Source: Fusobacterium sp.
GTDB taxonomy: Bacteria > Fusobacteriota > Fusobacteriia > Fusobacteriales > Fusobacteriaceae
DNA length: 8,116 nucleotides
Direction: 5' to 3'
Assembly (NCBI GenBank): GCA_020024855.1
Contig: JAHHTB010000080.1
Coordinates: forward strand, 1-8,116
A model generated the notes under the pieces. The model was given only the letters and a program-made list of their open reading frames with translations, did not search any database and had not been told where the DNA came from. The position numbers were made by a program, and so were the translations under genes. The stretch's first letter is position 1. Each line of letters opens with the position of its first letter. This document shows positions 1-5,467 of this stretch, piece by piece.

Positions 1-154
1 AAGTTCCAAAATTCATAAAAGCAATTTTATCATTAAATTTTAAGGCTTCAAAAAGAGTATTTATAAATCTATCTATTCTTTTTTCAGCTTCATCAAAATC
101 TTTTATTTTATTAAGTTCAGAATAAAAAATTATTAAATCTTGTTTAGTTGTCAT
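1..154 (-). CDS. HU/IHF-family DNA-binding protein, N-terminal part (runs off window)
   Basis: Reading the minus strand from the ATG at 154 gives 51 codons with no stop before the window edge. The product begins MTTKQDLI and its last visible residues are AFMNFGT. This matches the HU/IHF layout: a short start, an alpha-helical pair of about 40 residues (here with EAEKRIDRFINTLFEALK at residues 22-39), then the strand leading into the conserved FGTF turn. In that family the protein is a small nucleoid protein that dimerises and bends DNA; the DNA-binding arm would lie outside the window. The helix region is more acidic and divergent than in a typical housekeeping HU, so it may be a paralogue. 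An AGAGGA Shine-Dalgarno sits just upstream (about 159-164). It lies 15 bp after the galU stop and is probably the last visible gene of the minus-strand operon. The family call is fairly secure; its exact type is not. Confidence 0.75.
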   Translation of the reverse strand, partial: MTTKQDLIIFYSELNKIKDFDEAEKRIDRFINTLFEALKFNDKIAFMNFGT

Positions 155-169
155 TTTTTCCTCTAACTT

Positions 170-1048
170 TTATATAAATTTAAATTCATTCTTAAAATAG
201 TTTATTAATTCTTCTCTTGTTTCTTCGTTTCTAAGTCCAAATTCAATATTTGCTTTAAGAAGTCCTATCTTATTACCTATGTCGTATCTTTTTCCGATGA
301 AGTTATGAGCAACAACTTTTTCTCCATCTCTCATCATTTTTAAAATTCCATCTGTAAGTTGAATCTCTCCACCTTTTCCAGCTTCTGTTTTTTCAAGATA
401 CTCAAATATTTTTCCATTTAAAAGGTATCTTCCAAGACAAGCAAGTTTTGAAGGAGCTTCTTCAATAGAAGGTTTTTCAATGAAATCATCTATTTCTACA
501 GTTCTTTCATCAAGAGTTTTTGTTGGTTTTACTATTCCATATTTTGATACATCTTCTTCTGGAACTTCTTGGCAACCTAAAACACTGCTACCATATTTTT
601 CATATGTTTCAATAAGTTGCTTTGTTGCTGTCTTATCATTATAAACAATATCATCACCAAGAGCTATTACAAATGGCTCATCACCTATAAAAGGTTTTGC
701 TTTTAATATTGCATGTCCAAGTCCCATTGGGTGATTTTGTCTAACGTAAAATATATTTGCCATTGAAGAAAGATGAGTTACTTTTTCAAGTAAATCTTCT
801 TTTCCTTTTTCTTTTAAAGTTTCTTCTAATTCATAAGAATAGTCAAAATGGTCTTCAATAGAATTTTTATTTCTTCCAGTTATAATAACAATATCTTCAA
901 TTCCAGATTGAACAAGTTCTTCAACAATATATTGAAGAGATGGTTTGTCAACTATTACAAGCATCTCTTTTGGCTGTGCTTTTGTAGCTGGAAGTACTCT
1001 TGTTCCAAGTCCTGCTGCTGGTATTACAGCTTTAGTTACTTTTTTCAT
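170..1048 (-). CDS. galU: UTP-glucose-1-phosphate uridylyltransferase (UDP-glucose pyrophosphorylase)
   Basis: This cytoplasmic enzyme makes UDP-glucose from UTP and glucose-1-phosphate, feeding envelope polysaccharide, LPS and glycolipid synthesis. The 292-residue length is normal for bacterial GalU. Visible motifs in order are the nucleotide-binding IPAAGLGTR near residues 9-17 followed by PKEML (26-30), QNHPMGLGHA (104-113), the metal/nucleotide region ALGDD (129-133), EKP (191-193), GEIQLTDGI (227-235) and RYDIGNK (254-260). All are where they should be for the GalU nucleotidyltransferase fold, and no key residue is missing. The ATG at 1048 is preceded by a strong GGGAGGG Shine-Dalgarno 7 nt upstream. 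It follows metG by 29 bp on the same strand and is followed by an HU-like gene after 15 bp, so co-transcription is likely. A thymidylyltransferase of the RfbA type is the main alternative, but the LTDGI pattern and length favour GalU. Confidence 0.95.
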   Translation of the reverse strand: MKKVTKAVIPAAGLGTRVLPATKAQPKEMLVIVDKPSLQYIVEELVQSGIEDIVIITGRNKNSIEDHFDYSYELEETLKEKGKEDLLEKVTHLSSMANIFYVRQNHPMGLGHAILKAKPFIGDEPFVIALGDDIVYNDKTATKQLIETYEKYGSSVLGCQEVPEEDVSKYGIVKPTKTLDERTVEIDDFIEKPSIEEAPSKLACLGRYLLNGKIFEYLEKTEAGKGGEIQLTDGILKMMRDGEKVVAHNFIGKRYDIGNKIGLLKANIEFGLRNEETREELINYFKNEFKFI

Positions 1049-1077
1049 AGTTTTACCCTCCCATTTTAAATTGTAAT

Positions 1078-2994
1078 CTATTTTATTTTTGAACCTATTT
1101 TTACAGAACTATCAACTTCAACAAGTTTTATTCTTTTCTTTTCTTCAGAGCTTAAAAGCATTCCTTGAGATAGTTCACCTTTTAAAGTAACAGGAGTTAA
1201 GTTTACTACTGCAAGAACTTTTTTACCAATAAGTTCTTCAGGATTTGGATAATATTTAGCAATTCCTGAAACTATTTGTCTAATATTTTTTCCATCATTA
1301 ACTTTGAATTTTAAAAGTTTATCAGAGCCTTCTATTTTGGCAACTTCTAATAATTCAACAACTCTAATATCAACTGCCCCAAACTCATCTATTGAGATAG
1401 GATTTTCAATTTTTAAATCTTTGTTTATTGGATTTTTTTCTTTTGTTTCTTTAGGATTTTCAATTCTTGGGAATATAGGTGATGCTTCTCCTAATTTATG
1501 TCCAGCTGGAATTATATTCCAATCTTTTACATTTTCAATTAGAGCTTTTTCAATATCATCAGTAAATCCTAATTGATTCCATATTTTTTGAGCAGATTCA
1601 GGCATATATGGAGAAACTAAAACTGCTATTTTGTATAAAGATTCAACAAGCATATTCATAACAACAGCAAGTCTATCTTTTTTCTCTTCATCTTTAACAA
1701 GTATCCAAGGCATTGTTTCATCAATGTATTTGTTCATTCTAGAAATAAATTTCCAAATAAATTCAAGAGCTCTTGAAAACTCAAGTCTTGACATAGCATC
1801 ATCAACTTGTGTTAGAGTGTCAGCAAATAATGTTTTAACTTCATCATCAATAGCTTCAAAAGTTTTTCCTTCTACAATATTTTCTCCAAAATATTTTTTA
1901 TACATTCCTAATGTTCTGTTTAAAAGATTTCCAAGGTCATTAGCAAGGTCAGAGTTAATTCTTGTAATAACTCCTTTTGTAGAGTAATCTCCATCATTTC
2001 CAAAAGTAACTTCTCTTAGAAGATAATATCTAAATGCATCAAGTCCATATTTTGCAACTTCATCAAGAGGAGCAACTACATTTCCTTTTGATTTAGACAT
2101 TTTTTCACCTTCAGAAGTCCACCAACCATGAGCAACAATTTTATCAGGAAGTTTTACTCCTGCAGAAAGAAGCATACAAGGCCAAATGATAGCATGGAAT
2201 CTTACAATATCTTTTCCTAATAAGTGAACAACTTCTCCATTTGTCCATCTTTTATCAAATTCTTCTGCATTATTTTCATATCCAACAGCTGTGATATAGT
2301 TTGTTAAAGCATCAAACCATACATAAGTGATATGTCCTGGAGCAAATTCGATAGGGATTCCCCATTCAAAAGTATTTCTAGATATTGACAAATCTTGTAA
2401 TCCTTGTTTTATAAATGAAATTACTTCATTTCTTCTTGAACGTGGAAGAATGAAATCAGGGTGCTCATCTATATGTTTTAAAAGAGCATCTTGGTATTTA
2501 GACATTTTAAAGAAGTAAGATTCCTCTTTAACCATTCTTAATTCTTTTCCACAGTCAGGACAACAATTTCCATTTACAACTTGATTTTCAGGAACAAATG
2601 TTTCACATGAAACACAATATTTTCCTTCATATTCTCCTTTATAAATATCTCCTTTTTCCCAAACTGTTTTTAAGATTTTAGCAACAGCTTTTTTATGTCT
2701 TTCTTGAGTTGTTCTTATAAAGTCATCATTTTTTATATTTAATTTTTCCCACATTTCCATAAATCTTGGAGCCATAGAATCAGTCCATTCCTGTGGAGTC
2801 ATTCCTTTTTGTTTTGCAGTTTCTTCAACTTTTTGACCATGTTCGTCAGTTCCTGTAAGGAAGTAAACATCACAACCCATAGTTTTTTTGTATCTAGCTA
2901 TTACATCTGCAGCTATTGTAGTGTAAGCACTTCCTACATGTGGGTCTCCATTTACATAATATATCGGCGTTGTCACATAAAAATTTTTAGTCAT
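1078..2994 (-). CDS. metG: Methionyl-tRNA synthetase
   Basis: This class I aminoacyl-tRNA synthetase charges tRNA-Met for initiation and elongation. The 638-residue protein has the expected order: PIYYVNGDPHVGSAYT at residues 10-25 containing the HIGH-type signature (HVGS, 19-22), TGTDEHGQK (47-55), a zinc knuckle with Cys127, Cys130, Cys145 and Cys148, the WFDAL region near 226, and KMSKS at 298-302. The anticodon-binding helical domain fills roughly residues 350-500. From about 537 a C-terminal OB-fold of the EMAP-II/Trbp111 type (DIRVVELLEVAKIEGSDKL) provides tRNA binding and dimerisation, joined by a Lys/Glu/Asn/Pro-rich linker. A spare Cys144 adjoins the zinc ligands. The start at 2994 has an AGGGGG Shine-Dalgarno about 8 nt upstream. 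The upstream acyltransferase gene stops 33 bp before it and galU starts 29 bp after it. I saw no T-box or SAM-riboswitch hallmark directly upstream. Confidence 0.97.
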   Translation of the reverse strand: MTKNFYVTTPIYYVNGDPHVGSAYTTIAADVIARYKKTMGCDVYFLTGTDEHGQKVEETAKQKGMTPQEWTDSMAPRFMEMWEKLNIKNDDFIRTTQERHKKAVAKILKTVWEKGDIYKGEYEGKYCVSCETFVPENQVVNGNCCPDCGKELRMVKEESYFFKMSKYQDALLKHIDEHPDFILPRSRRNEVISFIKQGLQDLSISRNTFEWGIPIEFAPGHITYVWFDALTNYITAVGYENNAEEFDKRWTNGEVVHLLGKDIVRFHAIIWPCMLLSAGVKLPDKIVAHGWWTSEGEKMSKSKGNVVAPLDEVAKYGLDAFRYYLLREVTFGNDGDYSTKGVITRINSDLANDLGNLLNRTLGMYKKYFGENIVEGKTFEAIDDEVKTLFADTLTQVDDAMSRLEFSRALEFIWKFISRMNKYIDETMPWILVKDEEKKDRLAVVMNMLVESLYKIAVLVSPYMPESAQKIWNQLGFTDDIEKALIENVKDWNIIPAGHKLGEASPIFPRIENPKETKEKNPINKDLKIENPISIDEFGAVDIRVVELLEVAKIEGSDKLLKFKVNDGKNIRQIVSGIAKYYPNPEELIGKKVLAVVNLTPVTLKGELSQGMLLSSEEKKRIKLVEVDSSVKIGSKIK

Positions 2995-3027
2995 ATATTT
3001 TTCCCCCTATATAATTTTTTAAAATCA

Positions 3028-3672
3028 TTACTTTAATTTTAAAATTTCTTGTTCAGCTTGATTATCAAGTTCCATAAGTTTTTCTTTTACAAATTTACTA
3101 TATTCTTTAGGGTCAACATCATTAGGAACATCTATTGGTTTACCAACAATACAAACAACTTTTGAAAAAGGTTTTGGTAATTGAAATTTGTCCCATGTTT
3201 TAGAAAAGACCCATTTTTTACTATAAGCTCCCCCAACAAGAACAAGTTGTTTTCCTGATTTTTGGGCTGCATAAATCATACCAGGCTTAACTTCATAGAC
3301 AGGTCCTTTAGGTCCATCAAGTGGTGTCCCCAAACTATATCCCTCATTTTTAATAAGTTTTATAATTTTCACAAGACTTTTTACAGATTCTTTATCAGAA
3401 GAACCTCTTACCATTTTGTATCCCATTTTTTCAAGAGGAACTGCTATAAGTTCACCATCTTTTGATGGGCTAGCAAGTCCTGCTCTTTTTTTTAAAACTT
3501 TAAGACACAAGAGAATTGATAAAAGTTTATTATGCCACATACCACAAACATAACTTTTATTTCCATCAATCTCTCTTTCTGCTCCCATTATTTTTACATC
3601 TAAAGTAAGAAATATAAATTTAAGTAGGTAATATAAAATATTTCCATATACTTTGTATTTTGTATTTTTCAT
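3028..3672 (-). CDS. DUF374 / lysophospholipid acyltransferase-like protein
   Basis: A 214-residue protein of the DUF374 family, a branch of the glycerolipid/lipid A acyltransferase superfamily. Residues 10-29 are hydrophobic and could anchor it to the inner membrane. Family motifs visible in order are WHNKLL (46-51), where His47 takes the place of the usual catalytic His; SPSKDGE (68-74); the RGSS patch (89-92); TPLDGPKGP (116-124); and KPG (129-131). These are the acyl-acceptor and phosphate-binding blocks seen in such enzymes. Likely role, by family inference only: acyl transfer in membrane lipid or lipid A/LPS synthesis. The usual form of the fourth block is TPDGPxGP, so the extra Leu in TPLDGPKGP is a small oddity. 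The ATG at 3672 follows AGAGGGG with 8 nt spacing and it is the promoter-proximal gene of the minus-strand operon. The substrate cannot be read from the sequence. Confidence 0.8.
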   Translation of the reverse strand: MKNTKYKVYGNILYYLLKFIFLTLDVKIMGAEREIDGNKSYVCGMWHNKLLSILLCLKVLKKRAGLASPSKDGELIAVPLEKMGYKMVRGSSDKESVKSLVKIIKLIKNEGYSLGTPLDGPKGPVYEVKPGMIYAAQKSGKQLVLVGGAYSKKWVFSKTWDKFQLPKPFSKVVCIVGKPIDVPNDVDPKEYSKFVKEKLMELDNQAEQEILKLK

Positions 3673-3707
3673 AATTTGTACCCCTCTGTAACAAGTCTAT
3701 AGGAAAA

Positions 3708-3736
3708 ATTATAGCATAAATTAACATTTAATTAAA
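3708..3736 (-). promoter_or_regulatory. Extended -10 promoter for the acyltransferase-metG-galU operon
   Basis: On the minus strand TGC-TATAAT (3716 down to 3708) is a perfect extended -10 element. The -35 candidate, TTTAAT at 3736-3731 with 17 bp spacing, is weak, as is common with extended -10 promoters. Transcription would start near 3701, giving a leader of roughly 30 nt before the ATG at 3672, with the AGAGGGG ribosome site inside it. Confidence 0.65.
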
Positions 3737-3809
3737 TAATATTAAAATAAATTTTTAAAACTTTGTATAAAATATTAATTGAATTTAAATATTTAAGAAA
3801 GATAAGTGC

Positions 3810-3864
3810 AAAAAATATAAAAGAAAAACAGGATTCAGAAATAAACTGCCCCTGTTTTTCTTTT
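3810..3864 (-). terminator. Intrinsic terminator hairpin, minus strand
   Basis: AAAAGAAAAACAGG at 3819-3832 and its exact complement at 3851-3864 form a 14 bp perfect inverted repeat around an 18 nt loop. The loop can add a small CAG/CTG inner stem. Read on the minus strand the hairpin is followed by ATATTTTTT (3818-3810), a good release tract. On the plus strand only the in-stem T-run is available (GAAATG follows) and no plus-strand gene lies upstream, so minus-strand use is preferred. Confidence 0.6.
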
Positions 3865-3890
3865 GAAATGATTAGGAATAGATTTTATCA

Positions 3891-3913
3891 ACAATTAGAA
3901 GTTTTATAATTGT
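3891..3913 (-). repeat. Small inverted repeat, predicted 5' stem-loop of the small RNA
   Basis: ACAATTA (3891-3897) and TAATTGT (3907-3913) are perfect complements separated by 9 nt. G-T pairs could lengthen the stem by two. It sits about 14 nt inside the predicted RNA 5' end. Being AT-rich, it would be only modestly stable. Confidence 0.4.
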
Positions 3914-3930
3914 CATAATTAAATCATAAC
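3912..3930. promoter_or_regulatory. 19 bp imperfect palindrome at the predicted small-RNA start site
   Basis: GTCATAATTAAATCATAAC is a 9-1-9 palindrome in which seven of nine base pairs match; the other two are T/G-type mismatches. It covers the region from just after the -10 box to about +15 of the predicted minus-strand RNA, a classic repressor position. The 9-1-9 length resembles Fur-family operators, but it does not match the Escherichia coli Fur consensus well, so no regulator is named. Confidence 0.3.
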
Positions 3931-3932
3931 CT

Positions 3933-3961
3933 TTTATACCATATATTATTTTGTTTGTCAA
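3933..3961 (-). promoter_or_regulatory. Strong sigma-70-type promoter, minus strand (small RNA)
   Basis: The minus strand reads TTGACA (3961-3956, six of six consensus), a 17 bp spacer and TATAAA (3938-3933, five of six), preceded by TGG that supplies an extended -10. This is the best promoter match in the window. The expected start is A3927. It points away from the heme operon and toward the acyltransferase gene, but a terminator intervenes before that gene. Confidence 0.65.
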
Positions 3962-3970
3962 AATATTTTT

Positions 3971-3978
3971 TTAATTAA
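3971..3978. promoter_or_regulatory. TTAATTAA palindrome midway between the two divergent -35 boxes
   Basis: The two -35 boxes (3956-3961 minus, 3989-3994 plus) face away from each other with 27 bp between them, and this 8 bp palindrome is centred at 3974.5, essentially at the midpoint. Flanking T-runs break further symmetry. It may be a shared protein site or simply an AT-rich UP-type element serving both promoters. Confidence 0.2.
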
Positions 3979-3988
3979 TTTTTTGCTA

Positions 3989-4017
3989 TTGACATATTTT
4001 AAAAATTTATGTATTAT
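3989..4017 (+). promoter_or_regulatory. Promoter of the ybaN-exbB-exbD-tonB-hmuW-hmuF operon
   Basis: TTGACA (3989-3994, six of six), a 17 bp spacer and TATTAT (4012-4017, five of six) make a near-consensus housekeeping promoter. The start is expected near 4024, giving a leader of about 27 nt that contains GGAGG (4036-4040). The upstream region is rich in A/T tracts, which could act as an UP element. An 8-5-8 inverted repeat overlaps the -10 and the start. Confidence 0.75.
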
Positions 4018-4033
4018 ATTGCTGAAATATAAT
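4013..4033. promoter_or_regulatory. Inverted repeat overlapping -10 and start of the heme operon (candidate operator)
   Basis: ATTATATT (4013-4020) and AATATAAT (4026-4033) are perfect 8 bp inverted arms around GCTGA. The left arm overlaps the -10 box and the right arm lies just past the predicted start, so a bound dimer would block RNA polymerase. Iron- or heme-responsive repression would fit the operon content, but AT richness makes a chance palindrome possible. Confidence 0.35.
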
Positions 4034-4050
4034 TTGGAGGTTTTTTTATT

Positions 4051-4410
4051 GTGAAAAAAAATATAATGATATTTTTAGGATTTACTTCTTTAGCACTAGG
4101 AATAATAGGAATAACAGTTCCATTACTACCTACTACACCTTTTTTACTTTTGAGTGCTTACTTATTTAGTAAATCATCTAAAAGATGGCATTCTTTTATT
4201 TTAAATAATAAAGTTTTTGGTAAGTATATAAGAGATTATCAAGAAAAAAAAGGAATAACATTAAAAAATAAAATAAATGCAATTTTACTTTTATTCTTGA
4301 GTATAGGTTATTCTATGTTAAAAGTAGAAAGTTTACATTTAAAAATATTTTTAGGAATAGTTTTTATTAGTGTGTCATTTCATATTTTGAAATTACGTAC
4401 TTTAAGATAA
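4051..4410 (+). CDS. ybaN: YbaN/DUF454 family small inner-membrane protein
   Basis: A 119-residue membrane protein of the DUF454 (YbaN) family. It has the family hallmark PLLPTTPFLLLSAYLFSKSS at residues 24-43, following a glycine-rich hydrophobic segment (LGFTSLALGIIGI, 9-21), then a Trp-His (46-47) and GKYIRDYQEKKGIT (57-70). Hydrophobic helices are near 5-22, 26-39, 76-90 and 96-111. It starts with GTG, 10 nt after GGAGG; the next in-frame ATG (residue 6) would lie too far from that site. It is the first gene of the heme operon, 33 bp before the preferred exbB start. The biochemical function of DUF454 is unknown. Its place here suggests a membrane accessory role in heme or iron uptake, which is inference from context only. 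The symbol marks family membership. Confidence 0.85.
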   Translation: MKKNIMIFLGFTSLALGIIGITVPLLPTTPFLLLSAYLFSKSSKRWHSFILNNKVFGKYIRDYQEKKGITLKNKINAILLLFLSIGYSMLKVESLHLKIFLGIVFISVSFHILKLRTLR

Positions 4411-4427
4411 GTTTAAAAAATTAAAAT

Positions 4428-4432
4428 GGGGG
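4428..4432 (+). promoter_or_regulatory. Ribosome binding site that decides the exbB start
   Basis: The only G-run near the exbB 5' end is GGGGG at 4428-4432. It lies inside the reading frame if the first ATG (4426) is used, and nothing resembling a Shine-Dalgarno precedes 4426. It is 11 nt before the in-frame ATG at 4444, which supports 4444 as the true start. Confidence 0.6.
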
Positions 4433-4443
4433 TTAATGAAAAA

Positions 4444-5055
4444 ATGATGTATTACTTAAAAGTTGGTGGACCATTAATGTGGATTTTATTTGGACTTTCA
4501 ATAGTTTCTACAGCAATTATAATAGAAAGGATTGTTTTCTTTTTTAAAAGAGAAAGATGTTTAAGTAAAGATTTTAAATCTAATTTAATTATGTCTGTTT
4601 CTTCTAATGATATGGGAAGAGCTGTTGAAATTTGTGCAAAAGAAAAAAATACAGTTGGAGATACAGTAAAGTGTTTTCTTTTAAGATGTGATAGAAATGG
4701 AGATTTTCATCATTTTGATCAACTTGTAAAAGAAATAGGAATGGAAGAGATAGGACCTTTAGAAAAAAGACTTCATTTTCTTGCAATTATAGGATATATA
4801 GCTCCTATGATAGGACTTCTAGGAACAGTAACAGGAATGATAGATGCATTTAGAAATCTTTCAACTTTTGGTGCAGGAGATCCTTCATTAGTTGCAGATG
4901 GTATATCTAAAGCTCTTCTTACAACAGCTGCTGGACTTTCAATAGCAATACCTGCAATAGTAGTTTATAATCTTTTAAATAAAAAAATAGAAGAAATAGA
5001 AGAAGATATTGATAAAGTAACAACAAATATAATAAATATTATTAGACAAAAATAG
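4444..5055 (+). CDS. exbB: ExbB, MotA/TolQ/ExbB proton channel subunit
   Basis: Inner-membrane proton channel subunit that, with ExbD, uses the proton motive force to energise TonB. From ATG 4444 the product is 203 residues; the in-frame ATG 4426 would add six but has no ribosome site. Three membrane helices are visible, near residues 11-32 (PLMWILFGLSIVSTAIII), 111-133 and 155-177. Between the first two is the large cytoplasmic loop. The second holds IGYIAPMIGLLGTVTGM and the third ALLTTAAGLSIAIPAIVVYN; the Thr residues in LLGTV and TTAAGL are at positions that line the channel in the family. Length and three-helix layout suit ExbB. TolQ is the alternative, but immediate linkage to exbD, tonB and heme genes favours ExbB. 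Its stop codon overlaps the exbD ribosome site (AATAGGAG), so translation is probably coupled. Confidence 0.92.
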   Translation: MMYYLKVGGPLMWILFGLSIVSTAIIIERIVFFFKRERCLSKDFKSNLIMSVSSNDMGRAVEICAKEKNTVGDTVKCFLLRCDRNGDFHHFDQLVKEIGMEEIGPLEKRLHFLAIIGYIAPMIGLLGTVTGMIDAFRNLSTFGAGDPSLVADGISKALLTTAAGLSIAIPAIVVYNLLNKKIEEIEEDIDKVTTNIINIIRQK

Positions 5056-5062
5056 GAGAATA

Positions 5063-5455
5063 ATGATGGGAAGATATAGAAAAAAAAGAAATATAATGTC
5101 ACTTGATTTGACACCTCTTATAGATGTTGTCTTTCTTCTTCTTATATTCTTTATGGTATCAACAACTTTTAATAAATATGGAAAAATAGATATAGATGTT
5201 CCTACTTCTACTGTTATAAATAAAACAGAAGAAAGTAAGATTGAAATTGTAGTTGATAAAGATGAAAATTACTTTATCATAAAAGATGGAAAAACTTATC
5301 CAATAAATATAGATGATTTGAGTGAACATTTATCAGGTGTAAAGGAAGTATCAGTTACAGGAGATAAAAATCTTAAATATCAAACTATAATGGATGTTAT
5401 AACAAAAATAAAAAAACAGGGCATAGAAAATTTAGGAATAAATTTCTATGAATAG
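5063..5455 (+). CDS. exbD: ExbD/TolR family biopolymer transport protein
   Basis: Partner of ExbB in the TonB energising motor. The 130-residue protein has the expected layout: a basic N-terminal cytoplasmic tail (MMGRYRKKRN), one membrane helix at about 18-36 (PLIDVVFLLLIFFMVSTTF), and a periplasmic domain of about 90 residues. The conserved proton-carrying Asp of the family is Asp21 in LTPLIDVVF. A run of alternating hydrophobics ending ENLGINFYE fits the ExbD periplasmic fold. Two adjacent ATGs exist: AGGAG (5054-5058) is 4 nt from 5063 and 7 nt from 5066, so the product may begin at residue 2. It lies 7 bp after exbB and 12 bp before tonB, and its stop codon again overlaps the next gene's ribosome site. 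Confidence 0.93.
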   Translation: MMGRYRKKRNIMSLDLTPLIDVVFLLLIFFMVSTTFNKYGKIDIDVPTSTVINKTEESKIEIVVDKDENYFIIKDGKTYPINIDDLSEHLSGVKEVSVTGDKNLKYQTIMDVITKIKKQGIENLGINFYE

Positions 5456-5467
5456 GAGCTGAATAAA

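Larger units (their letters stand above)
3810..3927 (-). ncRNA. Predicted small RNA or terminator-controlled leader, about 118 nt
   Basis: No protein gene covers this stretch, yet the minus strand has a full promoter at 3961-3933 and, downstream, a hairpin followed by a T-run at 3864-3810. The predicted transcript starts near A3927 and ends near 3810. Two structures are visible. A 5' stem-loop has 7 bp perfect arms (3913-3907 with 3897-3891) and a 9 nt loop, and the terminator hairpin has 14 bp arms. About 25 nt between them look unpaired. The transcript contains only a 14-codon ATG frame (3916-3872) without a ribosome site, so coding is unlikely. It could be a free small RNA, or the leader of the acyltransferase-metG operon controlled by premature termination. 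This is an inference from promoter plus terminator geometry; I do not recognise an RNA family. Confidence 0.45.

Noticed and set aside
848..1069. Plus-strand open frame over the galU 5' part
   Set aside because: Shadow of galU with Phe/Ser/Tyr-rich nonsense composition; the opposite frame has every GalU motif.
1304..3465. Several plus-strand open frames over metG and the acyltransferase gene
   Set aside because: All lie antisense to well-supported genes, lack ribosome sites and look like reversed AT-rich coding sequence.
3872..3916. 14-codon minus-strand frame inside the predicted small RNA
   Set aside because: It lacks a Shine-Dalgarno and resembles no leader peptide; a run of specific regulatory codons such as Met is absent.
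3673..3930. T-box or SAM riboswitch upstream of the metG operon
   Set aside because: I could not find the T-box consensus or the S-box core on the minus strand, and the leader is short and very AT-rich.
3912..3930. Canonical Fur box
   Set aside because: Only one half resembles the classical 7-1-7 or 9-1-9 consensus, so it is reported as an unnamed palindrome.
4604..4786. Minus-strand open frame inside exbB
   Set aside because: Antisense shadow of the ExbB cytoplasmic loop; no promoter or ribosome site.
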